Below, piece after piece: positions 34,242-49,373 of a stretch of 64,000 nt of DNA. Under the pieces are notes generated by a model. That model had not been told where the DNA came from. It saw nothing but the letters and a program-made list of their open reading frames with translations, and made no database searches. Position 1 is the stretch's first letter, and each line of letters opens with the position of its first letter. Made by a program: the position numbers and the translations under genes. The stretch is from Costus lasius. Taxonomy: Eukaryota > Streptophyta > Magnoliopsida > Zingiberales > Costaceae. The stretch is taken from assembly GCA_027563935.2 (NCBI GenBank), contig CM050447.1:85235461-85299460 (forward strand), read 5' to 3'.

Positions 34242-35958
34242 TGTTGGGGTATGCCCTTAAGGCTAATGTTTGAGGCCTATGGGAATGTATCTGTATCATG
34301 TAATAAACTCTTATGTTTATAAAGGCATGGTTGTTATTCAGTTAGCTACATTGTCTGCTGCAATATATGTTCTTCTGAATAATGTCTCAAAGCTGTTCAG
34401 CTGGGCTGACATGCTATTAAGTCCTTAGTCGATGTATCTTGGTGAACATGAGACAGCCTTGATATTGTTAAGACTAATATGTGTTCTAATCTTATAGGAT
34501 GCTTCGAGCATGGAATAAGATGTAGACTCATGGGTACATGGGATGTACTGGACAGACCCTACTAGGATGTTCAATTGTTTGTCACAATGTGAATATTCCT
34601 TGATTATGACAAGTGGCACATTTCCTCTGACTTGAGATCACTTGTGTTTTCTAAATGATGATTGTCATTGTTTTGAGATAGTTCAATATCGTTTGAAACA
34701 TAATGATTATAGACTATCTTGGATGATGAGCTTGAGTCAGGTTAGGGCACTAGTGATAGACATAGGATTGCCGTCTCCTTGTTTAAGGAGTGTGATGTTC
34801 TAAAGGGGCCCCCTGGATGAGATGATTGAGAGAGTGTATGGCCATACCCAGGTGACTATGATCATCTGATCTAATCATGCTCATCATATTGGAATTACAA
34901 GCTTGACAGGCTTGTCCAATAAGAACATCCAGTGGCAAGGGAAAAATGCATGCCTTGTGATTTGATTCACACTTGTGCTGTTTTTGGGTGTAGTCTTGGA
35001 AGACTCTTTTCTTTATATCGGGAGACAGTGATGTGTTGCTAGATACCTCTCACTGATCGTGATAACGTAAGTTGTCGTTACCGACATTTAAAGGAAACCC
35101 TTTGGGTCGCACAATTTGATGATATGGCTTACTTAAGTCAGATCGTGTGGACTGAATTATTTGGGTTCAGTTTAAAGGGATTTAATCTCTGATTGTAAGT
35201 GAGATCTGGTCTGATCATGTTTGATTGATTAGGGCTTGAGATCGGTAAGCTTTGATCGAGAGAATGCATGCCAGATCGGTCAGATCAGGGGCATCGTTGA
35301 GATCGACGGTTAGATCGTGAACCTTAGGGTTTATTTAAGATCTAGACTAGATCATTGGCTTGATTGGTTCTTAAACCGAACCAAAGTGAACCGGCTCACT
35401 AAATGAGCGCTTGGTTCATAGGGAGAGGAGTAGGCGACAAGTTCACTTGGCGTGAACGTTGTGGTGAGGAGTGGTTACTATTTTTAGTAACCATGATCTC
35501 CACTTGAAGGGGCTCTCGTCCGAATAGAGTATGCTCTATTTTCGCCACTTCCCATATTCCTCTCGCCCATATTCCTCTCGACATTCTTGTGTGAGTGCGG
35601 CGACGCTTGACGCTTGACGCTTGACGGATTGAGGAGGATTCGGCCAAGAGAGATTGACATCTCATTTTCCCTTCACTCGTCAAAGGACCTCTTGGAACCT
35701 TGCTAGCACAAGGAGCACCAAGAGAGATAGCGACATCATCTTGTGTGTGACGACAAGGAGAAGATCTCGTTTGATCTTTACTTCCAAGGTGCCATCTAGA
35801 AATGGCAATGGTATGGATCGAATCATCTCTTATGCAATCGGTTTTTCCTTTAAGTTGATTATATAAGGTGCATGCGATTCTTAGAGACCCTATCCGCTGC
35901 TTGAAATTTGTTTTGCACCATGCTGGGTTTCGCCCCCCTCTTGAAAGGGGTTCCTACA
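34242..35958 (+). repeat. 3' LTR of the Ty1/copia element
   Basis: 1,717 bp, the same length as the 5' LTR, with two substitutions seen. It ends GGTTCCTACA and is followed by the TTTGG duplication. Confidence 0.95.
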
Positions 35959-36187
35959 TTTGGGAGGATTCCATAAGCTATATTACGAAGTCCTGATCTC
36001 TCTCATACAGATAACCTCCTCATCGTTGCGTTTGATCTTTTGTTTTGTTTATTGATCGCAAAAACCCCATTTTGAATCACTTAGCTATTGAGACTTAGAC
36101 TTTCTAGTACTGAACCTTGCTCCCTTTGGGTTCGACAACCTTTTATATTACTTCGATATTACTGTGCACTTACGGAACGTGTCACAA

Positions 36188-36560
36188 GGATCTAAATCTA
36201 CTTGAATATTTTATTTTCAATGTCAACAACAACGGTGTTCTATTGATCTTCACCGAGCATAATCTTAATACAAATGGGAAAAACTCTTTAATTTCCAATA
36301 AACACTAATAGTCTCCTAATTCTCTCTAATCATTATTATCTGGCAACCTCATCCCAAAATTACAAAAGAATATTGAATAATGATAATCATTTGCACATGA
36401 ATCAAACAACATAAAAATGATAGTAGAATATTCAATAATGATCATCATTTGCACATGAATCAAACAACATCCTTTTGGTGATTACCTAAATGTCACAAAA
36501 TACACCAAGGCCTTAGAAGAGGTATGTTGTATCTTGTACAAACAACTAGATTCATATACT
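36188..36560. repeat. Direct repeat R1, copy 1
   Basis: About 370 bp repeated at 37,644-38,024 with scattered substitutions. Inside each copy a unit of about 58 bp (AATGATCATCATTTGCACAT core) occurs twice in tandem. LTR G abuts its left end. Origin unknown. Confidence 0.8.
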
Positions 36561-36564
36561 GTAA

Positions 36565-36870
36565 GCACCACTACACACCATTGCCTGATGTATCTTAGAT
36601 CCCCCTTCCAATACCACTTTGTTTCTCATCTTAAAGCTTATTCAAACTATCCTTGTCTTTGTGAGGGATCAAATGTCAATCGAATAACCATTGCTTCTCT
36701 ATTTACCTTATTTTGTAGATCATTCAGGTTGAAGTTCCTTAGAAGATTAAGAATAAACTCTTCTAATTCATGTGGAGTAGGCAAACTTATTTTCCATGCC
36801 CAATTTATTATGCATTTTGACCTATGCCATGTGAAATGAAAACTTTCAATTTTTTTAAAATTGATCCATT
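36565..36870. repeat. Direct repeat R2, copy 1
   Basis: The start (CACCACTACACACCATTGCC) and end (CAATTTATTATGCATTTTGA) match 47,369-47,575, which lacks about 100 bp of the middle. The two copies lie on either side of the SCPL gene, about 11 kb apart. A minus-strand open stretch here is not recognised. Confidence 0.7.
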
Positions 36871-37643
36871 TAAAAGAATGTTCAATTATTTTAGTAAATA
36901 AAATGCAATTATTTTTGCAACCCTAAAAAATTTAAATACCATTATTTGATATAAAACCTACAAACATAATGAAATAGATACTATCTCTAAGAGTACTATA
37001 AATGAATAATTAACCAGATGATGTATATCGTACAAGGCAAGGAGCATACAAGGAGTTAAACCTTTTCACTAAAATAAACATGCAACTAAAGAACTTGAGT
37101 CTCTAAATCTTTAACAATAAGGTTGAAATCCTCATTCCATATAGCATTCAAGGTAAACATCTTAATTGATGTTGTCCCTCTTTTTGTACTAAAAAAAATC
37201 ATTTATTTCACATCCACATGCAAAATTTTGGCCAGGTGTTGACGCCAATTTTCTAACAATAATTAATAGGATCTTGTATATCTAGCATGATTTGCAAAAT
37301 TATTTGCTACCCTATTTGCGATTTTAAGAATTTAGATTATCATTATCCTATTGAATTGACAGGTTAGAAAGTGAATCTCTCCTTAGATATTTCGAATCTC
37401 ATCTAAAAGTTCAATTTGACAATTGATCTTATGTATTTCTTATCCAGTAAGAATAGCTTCTCATGTAAAAACTAGAGGGGATTTTTAATTACTATAGGCT
37501 AAATAAATGGGGCATTATTTGGGGTAATTTTTAAGGCAATCTCGCTATGCTGAAACCGAGGCAAATGAAATGCCGAAGCAACATTGACAATTTTTTCAAT
37601 GAATTGTTTCACCATGAGTTTATAGTTGCCCTATGTTATTAAC
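36871..37643. other. Intergenic, nothing recognised
   Basis: AT-rich unique-looking sequence between repeats. No coding signal, LTR end or repeat was found. Confidence 0.5.
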
Positions 37644-38024
37644 AAGGTTCTAAATCTACTTGAATATTTTATTTTCAATGTCAACAACAATGATGTTCTA
37701 AGTATTGATATTTACGGAGCATAATCTAAATACAAATGGGAAAAACTCTTTAATTGCTTATAAATACTAAAAATCTCTTAGTTCTTTCTAATCATTATTG
37801 TGTGGCACCCTCATCACAAAATGATAGTAGAATATTGAATAATGATCATCATTTGCACATGAATCAAACAACATAAAAATGATAGTAGAATATTCAATAA
37901 TGATCATGATTTCCACATGAATCAAACAACATCCTTTTGGTGATTACCTAAATGTCACAAAATACACCAAGGCCATATAAGAGGTATGTTCTATCTTGTA
38001 CAAACAACTATATTCATATACTCT
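37644..38024. repeat. Direct repeat R1, copy 2
   Basis: Second copy of 36,188-36,560, starting AAGGTTCTAAATCTACTTGA and including the doubled 58-bp unit. Confidence 0.8.
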
Positions 38025-39785
38025 AAAAAAATAGTGTGTAGCTAACAATAGTAAAAAATTTCCGCCAACATGCATCAAAGCATGCCTATGCTTATTAGTA
38101 GAGCCACGAAGATGAAGTGATCAAGGTAGCTATCTATGCTTCGAGTCTCAATGCTTCTTTGAGGATGATTTCAAATCAAATTCAATATAATTGTTGTGTG
38201 ACCTCATTATGTGGCCAAGTAATACAAGCGTGGTAACAAAATCCATTAGTCATGTATCAGCTAAGCTAAAGTACAATTAGTCATGCATCATCGATGTCTA
38301 CCTAGAGTCTTCTCATTGAAAGCAAATAAACAAACATGAATCAATGATGCATATACAAAAATAAAATGCTAGAAATTGGTTTGGTAATTTCAAATTGGTT
38401 CTACATCAACCACACTTCTCATGCTACAAGAGACACTTATTGCTACATAATGGTTCCTAAAAAACGAGGATCTATCCCAGAAAATTTTATTGTCAACACC
38501 ATACATTATTAATTATATTAGGGAATAGGTTTAGTAAAACAAAAAAATAGAATCTTATTTCACCTCCAAGGATCCATGCAAAGAAGATGTCATTTCATTA
38601 AATGGAACATACTTTTTGAAGATCAAATATGTCAAGCAAGAGCATATGAGATTATAAAGTACATGACATTTCTCATTTATATATTTTGTATCAGATTTGA
38701 TAATAAAAAATTTGTCATGAATATCCAAAACATATGCATAATCTTATGAAAGCTTATAATGAGAGATTAAACTTAGGAGAGAGCAAATTTTCTTTTAAAA
38801 AAACACTAAAAAGAAAAATAAGGTTTGAAATTTCTTTATTGACATTTGTTTGATTCTTTAACATAATTACTTTTGTTGGTACTAATATTCCTGTAATTTC
38901 CCTGAAATGGTAAATAAATATTTAATTAAATTTGAATATGCACATATCCTTGTGAAATACTTTCAACACAAACAACAGCTACCTCCATTTGTTCGCAATT
39001 TGTGGAGATATAATGACGCGTAACAGAACTGTGATAGAGAAATTTCAATAAGTAATATTTACTATAATTATAGTAAAAACTATAAAGAGTCCAACATCTT
39101 TCATGCATTACAATAAGAGTTATCACAAGGATCTCAAATAGATCGATGATGCAATTACCAATGGAATCTATTTGATATGAGCCACTTTTTTCATGAATTA
39201 GGTGAATCATTATTAATATGTCAAAATAACATATAGTTTTTGCCTTAGTCCATTGTCGTGTGCTCGTGGTCAAGGTGGAGAATAACTGGAACAAAAAATG
39301 AGCATCACAAGAAGAGTTTTTTTCGTTATGCTCTTATCATATGTATCTTTTTTATAAACTTCAATGCAAGAAAAGTTATGAATTGTCATAATTTGGATTT
39401 GATGCTAATGATATAAAATTACCTATGTAAGCTCATCGTGAAGATTGACAATCTTGTGACTATCTAGCCACATAACTCCATAGAGAATCAATTTGTATGT
39501 GTGCATGTATCTCATGAACGGTCACCACTACTAGCAATAGCTTCTTTCATTTTAGCATTTGGTTACTATAATAAATTCTATGAACAATCATCATGCCCTA
39601 TAAGAAGTGCCTCTAAATTGGTGTAAAAAATTCAAATATAAAAAAAAACTGTTAGAATGGTTTTTTTTAATACCCTTTATTGAACATCCTATTTAAAGGT
39701 AATGAGCTTCAAATACAATAATTTTAGAAATGCGGGAGTTGGTGACGGTTACAAAACAAAGAGTTGTTATTTCTTCATTTATTGT
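38025..39785. other. Intergenic, 5' side of the SCPL gene
   Basis: AT-rich with no recognised gene. An open stretch on the minus strand at 38,926-39,294 has no known motif. The end holds the presumed SCPL promoter. Confidence 0.5.
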
Positions 39786-39794
39786 CTATATATG
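39786..39794 (+). promoter_or_regulatory. Likely TATA box of the SCPL gene
   Basis: CTATATATG lies about 100 bp before the predicted start codon, a normal distance allowing for a short 5' leader. Confidence 0.5.
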
Positions 39795-39887
39795 TATCTC
39801 TAGCACTCTCATTGTTGATAAGCCTATAGACAAGGAAAAGGACTACTAAAAAAATAGGGACCAACAAGTTGGTAGCAAATTACTACA

Positions 39888-42189
<2,302 letters not shown>

Positions 42190-43896
42190 GTCTATGATAC
42201 ATTCTAAGCACGACATACATGTCAATGACTTATTGTACAAGGATGCATTGGTTGATCTGTATCATCATTCCTCATGATAAGAATTGCTTAGTGAAGGTTT
42301 GTGTTGTATTACGATTAACGATCAAGTATCCAAGATATCATTGATTAAAATTTATTATTCTCATGTGCTAGATAAAAATGTGTATACGTATACAAAATTG
42401 TAAAGATACAAAAAATTCCAAAATGTTTTACTATAAAATAAATGAAATTTGTATTGAAATTATAAGACATGATTGCTTCAAAGCTAGTTTGAGGGAAATG
42501 TTGACATAGATGCCCAACTGGTTACCAACAAGGTTCTCAGCAAACTGACTCTGATTCTAGATTTAACACCTTCACTAATCTTGCTTGCTTAGTCTGCTGA
42601 AGTCGAGCTTATTTTAGCCAGAAGCTTAGATCAGTTTCTGGATTAAATTGGCTGCTACAGTTCTAGTTTACCAATATAGTAGTATTTTGGATCTAGTAAA
42701 GAGCAACCAAGTACGCTAGACTATTTACTTTAGCATCCTTTATTTCCAGTTAATTCAAACTTAGAAATTATGCATAAACCAATAACTATATGAACTAGAA
42801 TATAATCAAACTGCTGCTCAAATTCCAAGTATCCTAGGAGCTGTCCTAAAATCAACTCTAAGAACCAGGATATCCTGAGGATTTTGAGAAGATCATTCAA
42901 GACCCACAACCTAGGGACATCAACATAGAAACACCACCAGGATCTAATACTAGGAACCTGAATGAGAAGATGCCTACATCTGACCTCAACCCACTCCTAA
43001 AAGAGAAGGTAAAGGTTTCCACACAGAAATCAAACTAAATCCCTTTAGCTTTGATGTCATCTTAATGGAAGAGGCACGTGCATCTATAGAAAAATTAATT
43101 TTGATTAAAAAAATAGTCCAACACCATAGAAAGAATTAAATAACTTAATTAGCACTAACAAATATAAAAAAAATATGTACATTCTATTTAACAAAGTTAA
43201 ACAATCAATTTATGTGAATATCAACATGCAAGGAGTCAATTTATGTGAATACCAACATACATACAAGGGACCGCTATATGGATGAAATTTTTTTTTACAA
43301 TGTTATTTAGAAACAACTACTAGAAACGACATGAGTGTGGAGGAAATGCACTAAAATGAAGCTCTTAGCAATTTTTTAAGAATAAGGTATACCTATATTT
43401 ATCTTATTAACTAAGGATGACCACAATAAGATTCTTAGGAGTTATACTAAGCAACAAAATAAACTTAGGCCACTAGGAAAATCTCAAAGTGGAAAATTTT
43501 CAACTGTGCATATACGTTAGTGCTTGGTTAAACAAAATTATCATGCTTCCTTAGTTGATATCTCATGAGCCCTAGGAAGAGAACATGTTATGGGTGAACA
43601 AATGACTAAGAAAATAAAATCAAGCATATATACAAAGGAAAAGCCTCATATACGTGCTTATAAATACTAACAAACCCTAGATGAGTAGTTATTTCACTTA
43701 TTAGCTAAAGCTTTTCTAGATAATTCTCATGAGATTTTGCGTAATCAAACATTCTTTTCACAAATATTTTAATCCCCACATTTAAAACAAGCCAAGGCGG
43801 GCATAAATGAACTATGACAACATAACTGAGCCCTGCCCAATACAAAGATCATCCATATCATGGGTAAAATACTCTACAATCCTATGACCGTAAAAT
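42190..43896. other. Intergenic, 3' side of the SCPL gene
   Basis: No gene or clear repeat seen. Contains the SCPL 3' untranslated region of unknown length, then AT-rich sequence up to the LTR at 43,897. Confidence 0.5.
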
Positions 43897-45556
43897 TGTC
43901 ACGTCCAAAACTTTGGATTTTTCACCCAATAATAATATTATGAGTTCAGAAGTATTATGTTGGATTTTTCTAGAATTTTTATGAAAGTTTTAGGTTCTTT
44001 CTCAGTTTCATAAAAGGTTAAATTAAATAAATATATTTAAAATTTTCCATTTATTTAGTTATGAAAGGTTAATATTTGTCCTTAGCTAAATCTAGACTAT
44101 TTTGCACAATTTTAGCCTATTCAAGAGGCTTTGAATCAGTTCAATCAAATAGAGACCGGTTCAGAAAATTTTAAACTAGATCTATCCCATGTTAGCTTTA
44201 TTCTACTTGTTAGACATTGATTTGATTGTTTTTATATGTAAATCAACTATGTAGATTGATTGGTTCATCTAATTAGTCTCACATGTTGAACTTTATGTAA
44301 AAAAAAATTATTGGATCCTAATAAGGTGAATCCTCAAACTTGCTTCTATAGATTTGTATATGCCTTCTACCAGTTTATATTATCTATATTTAGTTTATCA
44401 ATCTAGCAACTTTGGTGTATACAATTTATACATGTTGACATCTTTAGATGTGATTACCGATTATCATGTTGTCATTCATAGATATGTTTATAGATTATTA
44501 TCCAGACATCTTAGATGTGTTCATAGATTATCATGTTCACAGCCTTAGAGTTGTTTACTCATTATTGTGTTGACATCCTTAGTTATGTTTATTGATTATC
44601 ATGTTGGCATCCTTAGATGTGTTTTCTAATTATCATGTTGGCAACTTTGGATGTGTTCAAAGGTTATTATTTTGCATCCTTTGATGTGTTTTTAGTTTAT
44701 AAGTTTTGCATCCCTTTAATTGTGTACAATTTAATGGTTTGGCATCTTTTGATGTGTATATAGTTTAACAAATGTGGCGTAATTTGATGTGTTTATAGAT
44801 ATTCTTGTTATATCCTAGTTGCATATGTTATTAGTATGATAGTGATAGTTGCTCTTATACTAGTAATATCTTACTTGTACAATACTTTGATTGGGCACAC
44901 AGATATCCACATAGTGGGCAGGACCAGATCCCTAGTTTATTATAGCAAGCATTTTAAGACATGTACACATGGTGGTGCACATGATCATCTCAAAGTGTGT
45001 GTGGGGGCACCACTCTATATTACAAGCAGAGTGACAACTCCAAGAGCCCACGGATTGGGATGATGACCAAATGGATTATATTAGTGCTCTCATATCCATA
45101 TACATGTATAATTTGACATCTTTGTAGTTGCTATCTTCATCAAACTACAGATACATGTAGCTTTGTTGTATTTCATATTTATATATCACTCTTTGTATTT
45201 CTTTTAGTTGGTCTTCCCTCCTTCGGTTTTAGGCGACTACCCTTCCACTAGAAGAGGCTTACTCAACATTGTTGTTGATATTTGTTGACTTACAGATTCT
45301 AGTTCAGACTAAGGAAATTAGCTCAAGGACAAGAGGATTTTTTTTTAACTTCAAGATAAATGTTGAACATGTAAGTGAATTCATTGATATATTTGTGAAA
45401 ATTTGTATTGGTGTAAAAGCTCAAATTTAAACACTTATGCTAAATTATTTTAAATTTAATGGTATCATGTTATAGATAAACATGTTTTATAATATTTGGA
45501 CTTAAGATAGCAGGTATAGTTGTTATATCTTGGTTTGGTTTTTTTAGGGGGTAACA
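43897..45556 (+). repeat. Old Ty3/gypsy LTR (TGTCACGTCC...GGGTAACA)
   Basis: It starts TGTCACGTCCAAAACTTTGG and ends GGGGGTAACA, followed at 45,561 by TGGTATCCGAGGAG, a decayed form of the TGGTATCAGAGC primer site. This makes it a 5' LTR of about 1.66 kb. A minisatellite sits inside it. The following interior is too decayed to show proteins. Confidence 0.7.
44430..44800 (+). repeat. Degenerate minisatellite inside the LTR, unit about 36 bp
   Basis: The phrase CATCCTTAGATGTGTTTATAG followed by ATTATCATGTTGG recurs about ten times with variation. It produces accidental open stretches but codes for nothing. Confidence 0.75.
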
Positions 45557-47368
45557 AAAATGGTATCCGAGGAGTAGTTTAAGGCTTAGGGGAACCTAAA
45601 CATAAACTTAAGTTCTTGGTTGAACTTCTGAGGCATGTATGACATAACTCTAAATTCTAATGATTAGGATTTTGATCTCAAAGTTAGCCTAAGCCATGGC
45701 CGTTGGTCTATGATTTGGATGCATATGGTATGTAATGATGAACCTTATGGTTGAGGCTTAAAGTCTAAGATTTAGGATGCATGGTTGATAGAATAAAGTC
45801 AAAGCTTAAAGCCTAATGTCTAAGGACTAAGATCTTTGGCTAAGACTCAGGGATACACTTAAGACTAGCTTAAAGTCTGAGGACAAAGATCTTAGGCTAA
45901 GACTTAGGGATACACTTAAGACCACGGTATAAAATGAGCTTGACTATGATTATGATAAATAAGTCATACTTTTGATATTAGGACATGATATGAACATGTT
46001 AATTGAACATAGACAAAGAACAAGTCTTAGATTATCAATGTCATCTATTGTTCACCAGATCACATAGATTAAGTCATGTGGAATTGATGTCTAATTAAAG
46101 TAACAATTTTATGATTGTTGATATTAGTTAGCCTACGCTTGAGTGCGGAATGACACTTGGTAGTCATTTGAAAGGAAAAACAAGAATTGATGAGGCTAGT
46201 GATTTGGTGCTAGTCTAAATTAAGTGTAATATAGTCCAAGCAGTTTAGGACATTATGATCTTATGATCATATATAGTTTACACATTTAGTTTGATTACCA
46301 ATTCTGACATTTTTGTGATCCTACAGTCAGTCCACTTCATGCTAGTGATTTGGTGATCATATCTATTCATGATTCTATTTATGTTGGCACTTAAATTCTT
46401 GATTGCATTGTTTGGATTATAATTGTACTGCTATGACTATCTTTACCAGGATATAGGGATTGTGCTTGATTTGGATCATATGATTATTAGTGAATTTATT
46501 GGTGGTCTTATGATCACACGGTTATGCTAGTGGACTAATGGTCACTCCAACTAGCTCACATACCAGTCTCACAAGTACCAAAGTTATCCCTCATCCATTA
46601 AGATACCTTGATTGGGGACAAACTTATTAGACTGAGTAAAATCAATCTTCAAGGATACTATTATATTATTCTACACATCAATGTAGGTTAAGTAATCGAC
46701 GTATTGACAATGTCTTAATTATTCAAAAGGATAAATGTACATGCAACATATTATAAAGGCTGTAGTTGGGTATACCGTAAATATTGACCAGGAAAGTGAG
46801 TGATCAAGATTGGATTTATCCCTCCTATATAATGGGATTGTTGGCATCTTAGTTCCCTTGATCAAGTGTAACAAAAATATATGACCATGCTCAAATGAAT
46901 TGGCATATTGATTGTATTTGTTGTATTAGTCTACTTGGGTATTAAGAAACATAATGATTGAACTGTAAGAGTGTGACATGTTCTATGGCTTATGTTCATT
47001 CGAGATACCAAGGACATAGTGGCTAAAATATACGATAACTTTATCACATAATGGTGGTATCAAATCTCAACATTATTATTGCATAGGTAGCAATGATGTG
47101 TTGCTAAAAGGTGTGTATGTGCCCTTGCATGAGAGATTTTATTTTCATAAAGAATGTTTTTTTATCAACTAATTGGCTTCTCCTTTGCAAGGATCCTTGG
47201 CGGCAAATAAATTTATTCTCTTGATTTTTTGTTATGCTATTCTATACCAATTTCTCAACAATTACTAGGACTCACCTTAGTTTTTTATTCTCTCTTCCTA
47301 AAAAGATCGTGGCATAAGGATTAACATGTTTCTTTCAATTGAACATCTTCTAAAAAATTCTATAATAC
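45557..47368 (+). mobile_element. Decayed interior after the old gypsy LTR
   Basis: It follows a decayed primer site. No domain is readable. A tandem duplication of about 57 bp lies at 45,821-45,926 (GGATACACTTAAGACYA in each copy). The right limit of the element is not visible. Confidence 0.4.
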
Positions 47369-47575
47369 GCACCACTATGCACCATTGCATGATGTATCTA
47401 AGATCCCTCTTCCAATACCACTATGTTTCTCATCTGAATGCATATTGAAATGGGCCTTATCTTCATGAGGGATCAAATGTTAAACGAATAACCATTGCCT
47501 CTCAATTTATTATGCATTTTGACCTATGCCACATGAAAAAGAAAACTTTTAATTTTTTTAAAAAATCGAACTATT
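47369..47575. repeat. Direct repeat R2, copy 2
   Basis: It matches 36,565-36,870 with about 100 bp of the middle missing. It marks the right side of the low-copy block containing the SCPL gene. Confidence 0.7.
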
Positions 47576-47589
47576 AAAAAATCAAACTA

Positions 47590-47640
47590 TTACCCGGTCT
47601 CAACGGCTTGTTGGGTAAGGATATCTGGCCTTACGGCGGA
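47590..47640 (-). repeat. Inverted single unit of the 48.3-49.2 kb array
   Basis: CCTCAACGGCTTGTTGG-type text here (GTCTCAACGGCTTGTTGGGT) is the reverse complement of ACCCAACAAGCCGTTGAG units in the array at 48,880-49,135. Together they make inverted ends around 47,640-48,340. Confidence 0.65.
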
Positions 47641-47654
47641 AATCGATTTACTCA

Positions 47655-48100
47655 AATCTTAGCCAATCGGGAGGCTCCCAAGATGATCCAAGTGGTGACT
47701 CCTATCAAATTATGTTAGATATTTTCAGATCCACCTTTGTATTTTCAATCAGAGATCTGGATCCAAGCAGACTTGCGAATCAAACTTTTAAACGGTTGAA
47801 ATTAATTCATCAGAATCTTAGCCAATCAGATGGTTTCTGAAGTGATCCAAACGTTGATCCTTACTCATCTAAGTAAGATCTTTCCAAATCCGCCCTCAGA
47901 TTTTCGATTAGAAATCTGAATCAAAATAGATCTACAAATCAATCTTTCAACAGCTGCAATTAATTTTCCTGAATCTCGGCCAATCAGATGGCATCCATAG
48001 TGATCCAAATGTTTATCCTTACAAATTTGGATCAGATCTTTCTAGATCTGAACTCCATTTTTCAATCAGAAACTTAGATCTAAGCAGATTTACAACATTC
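47655..48100 (+). repeat. Tandem repeat, period about 158 bp, nearly three units
   Basis: Units start at 47,655, 47,814 and 47,972 with AATCTTAGCCAATC or AATCTCGGCCAATC and share GATCCAA, TTTTCRATYAGA and RAATTAATT landmarks. They are diverged from each other. Confidence 0.7.
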
Positions 48101-48339
48101 AATCAAACATTGAATGTTTAGCCTAACAGCTCATTCACCCAACTCGTCCAATTAATTCACACATAGTCATGGACAATGAATACTCGACGCGTGTTGTCAA
48201 TGATATTGTTTGGGAGGTGCGTACGTCGATACTTTGTATCGGGGCGTAGTTCCTCAACGTTGTTACAATACAACTCAGATTTTTTTCTCTATGGCCTATG
48301 CCTAAAGAGATGAGTATTGAACAAGTTCTGATATCCACA

Positions 48340-49219
48340 AGCCCTCGAAAGGCCGGGTATCTTCTCAAATCAAATATCCAACATGCTGCAAGGCCAGATA
48401 TTTTTCTGAAATCATATATCCAACATGCCGGAAGGCCGAATACTTTTCAAATTAAATATCCAAGACGCCGCAAGGCTAGATAATTTTCAAATCAAATATC
48501 CAATACGTCACAAGGGTGGATACTTTTCAAATCAAATATCCAACACGCTGCAAGGCCGGATATTTTTCAAATTTAGATATCCAACACGCCGCAAGGCCGA
48601 ATATTTTCCCAAATTTAAATATCCAACATGCCGTAAGGCTGGATATTTTCTCAAATCAAATATCCAACACATCGCAAGGCCGAATATTTTTCAAATCAAA
48701 TATCCAATATGCCGCAAGGTCAGATATTTTTCAAATTAAATATCCAATATACCGCAAGGCTGGATATTTTTGAAATCAAATATCCAAAATGCCGCAAGGC
48801 CGGGCATTTTTCAAATCAAATATTCAACACGCCACAAGGCCGGATATTTTTCAAATCGAATATCCAACATACCGTAAAGTCGGATATCTTTACCCAACAA
48901 GCCGTTGATGCTGGGTAATTTATTAATTCAAATATCCAATACGCCGCAAGGCCAGATATCTTTATCCAACAAGCCGTTGAGGCCAGTTAATTTCTTAAAT
49001 CGAATATCCAACATGCCACAAGGTCGGATATCTTTACCCAACAAGTTGTTGAGGCTGGGTAATTTCTCAAATTGAATATCCAACAAACCATCATGACCGG
49101 ATATCTTTACCCAACAAGCCGTTGAGGCTGGGTATTTCTCAAAGTGAACATCTGATGAGTCATTGAGACCGGATGCCTTCTAAATCCAAAATATCCAACA
49201 AGCCATTGCAAGACCGAGT
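48340..49219 (+). repeat. Tandem array, basic unit about 40 bp, about 20 units
   Basis: The main unit is AAATATCCAACACGCCGCAA followed by GGCCGGATATTTTTCAAATC, so each unit pairs GGATAT with ATATCC. From about 48,890 a second unit type with ACCCAACAAGCCGTTGAGGC is interleaved. Frames staying open across several units are a by-product of the repeat. The array is cut on its right by the copia LTR at 49,226. Confidence 0.85.
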
Positions 49220-49225
49220 ATTTGG

Positions 49226-49373
49226 TGTCACAATTTTGAACCTCAAAGTCAGCCTCTCTTAGCAGCTTTGATTTCCTTTTATACAAATCCCTAAATGGAT
49301 ACAGGTTTAATACAAAAGAATATATTTACATCTAATTACAACCTAACTAATATTTTCATATCTACCACTAATA
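49226..49373 (-). repeat. Short 3' LTR of the minus-strand copia
   Basis: Minus-strand reading starts TATTAGTGGTAG (TGTTAG expected) right after the purine tract and ends TTGTGACA. Confidence 0.65.

Larger units (their letters stand above)
26796..35958 (+). mobile_element. Complete, young Ty1/copia retrotransposon (9,163 bp)
   Basis: It has 5' LTR 26,796-28,512, primer site, an unusual leader of about 1.8 kb, one uninterrupted polyprotein frame, polypurine tract and 3' LTR 34,242-35,958. Both LTRs are 1,717 bp. Reading them side by side I saw only two differences (AAAGG/AAGGG near 27,491/34,937 and CATCAC/CTTCAC near 28,226/35,672). A 5-bp target duplication flanks it. It sits in LTR G. All signs point to a recent insertion that could still be autonomous, apart from an odd protease motif. 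Confidence 0.95.
25451..36186 (+). repeat. Athila-type LTR G, split by a Ty1/copia element
   Basis: The two parts are 25,451-26,795 and 35,964-36,186 (about 1.57 kb together). The start is TAATG instead of TGATG; the end resembles other Athila LTR ends (TTACTTCGATATTACTGTGC ... GTCACA). It carries its own palindromes, GTGAACCC-GGTG-GGGTTCAC at 25,715-25,734 and a second at about 25,858-25,882, about 254-264 bp in, where other LTRs have the ACGG/CCGT set. A TATAAAAG box lies at 26,069. A copia insertion separates the parts. Confidence 0.8.

Noticed and set aside
9236..36191. LTR C and LTR G as ends of a single nested element
   Set aside because: The flanks AGGTG and AGGAT do not match well, and the LTRs belong to different subfamilies.
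36716..36838. Minus-strand open stretch in repeat R2 that reads like a protein fragment
   Set aside because: I could not tie it to any family, and the other R2 copy lacks this part.
48425..48918. Several overlapping open frames with repeated YPTRRKA/QISN-like residues
   Set aside because: They are translations of the 40-bp tandem array in different frames; no start context, domain or codon bias.
48340..49219. Possible CRISPR array
   Set aside because: The whole unit repeats with gradual divergence and no unique spacers; plant nuclear context; no cas genes.
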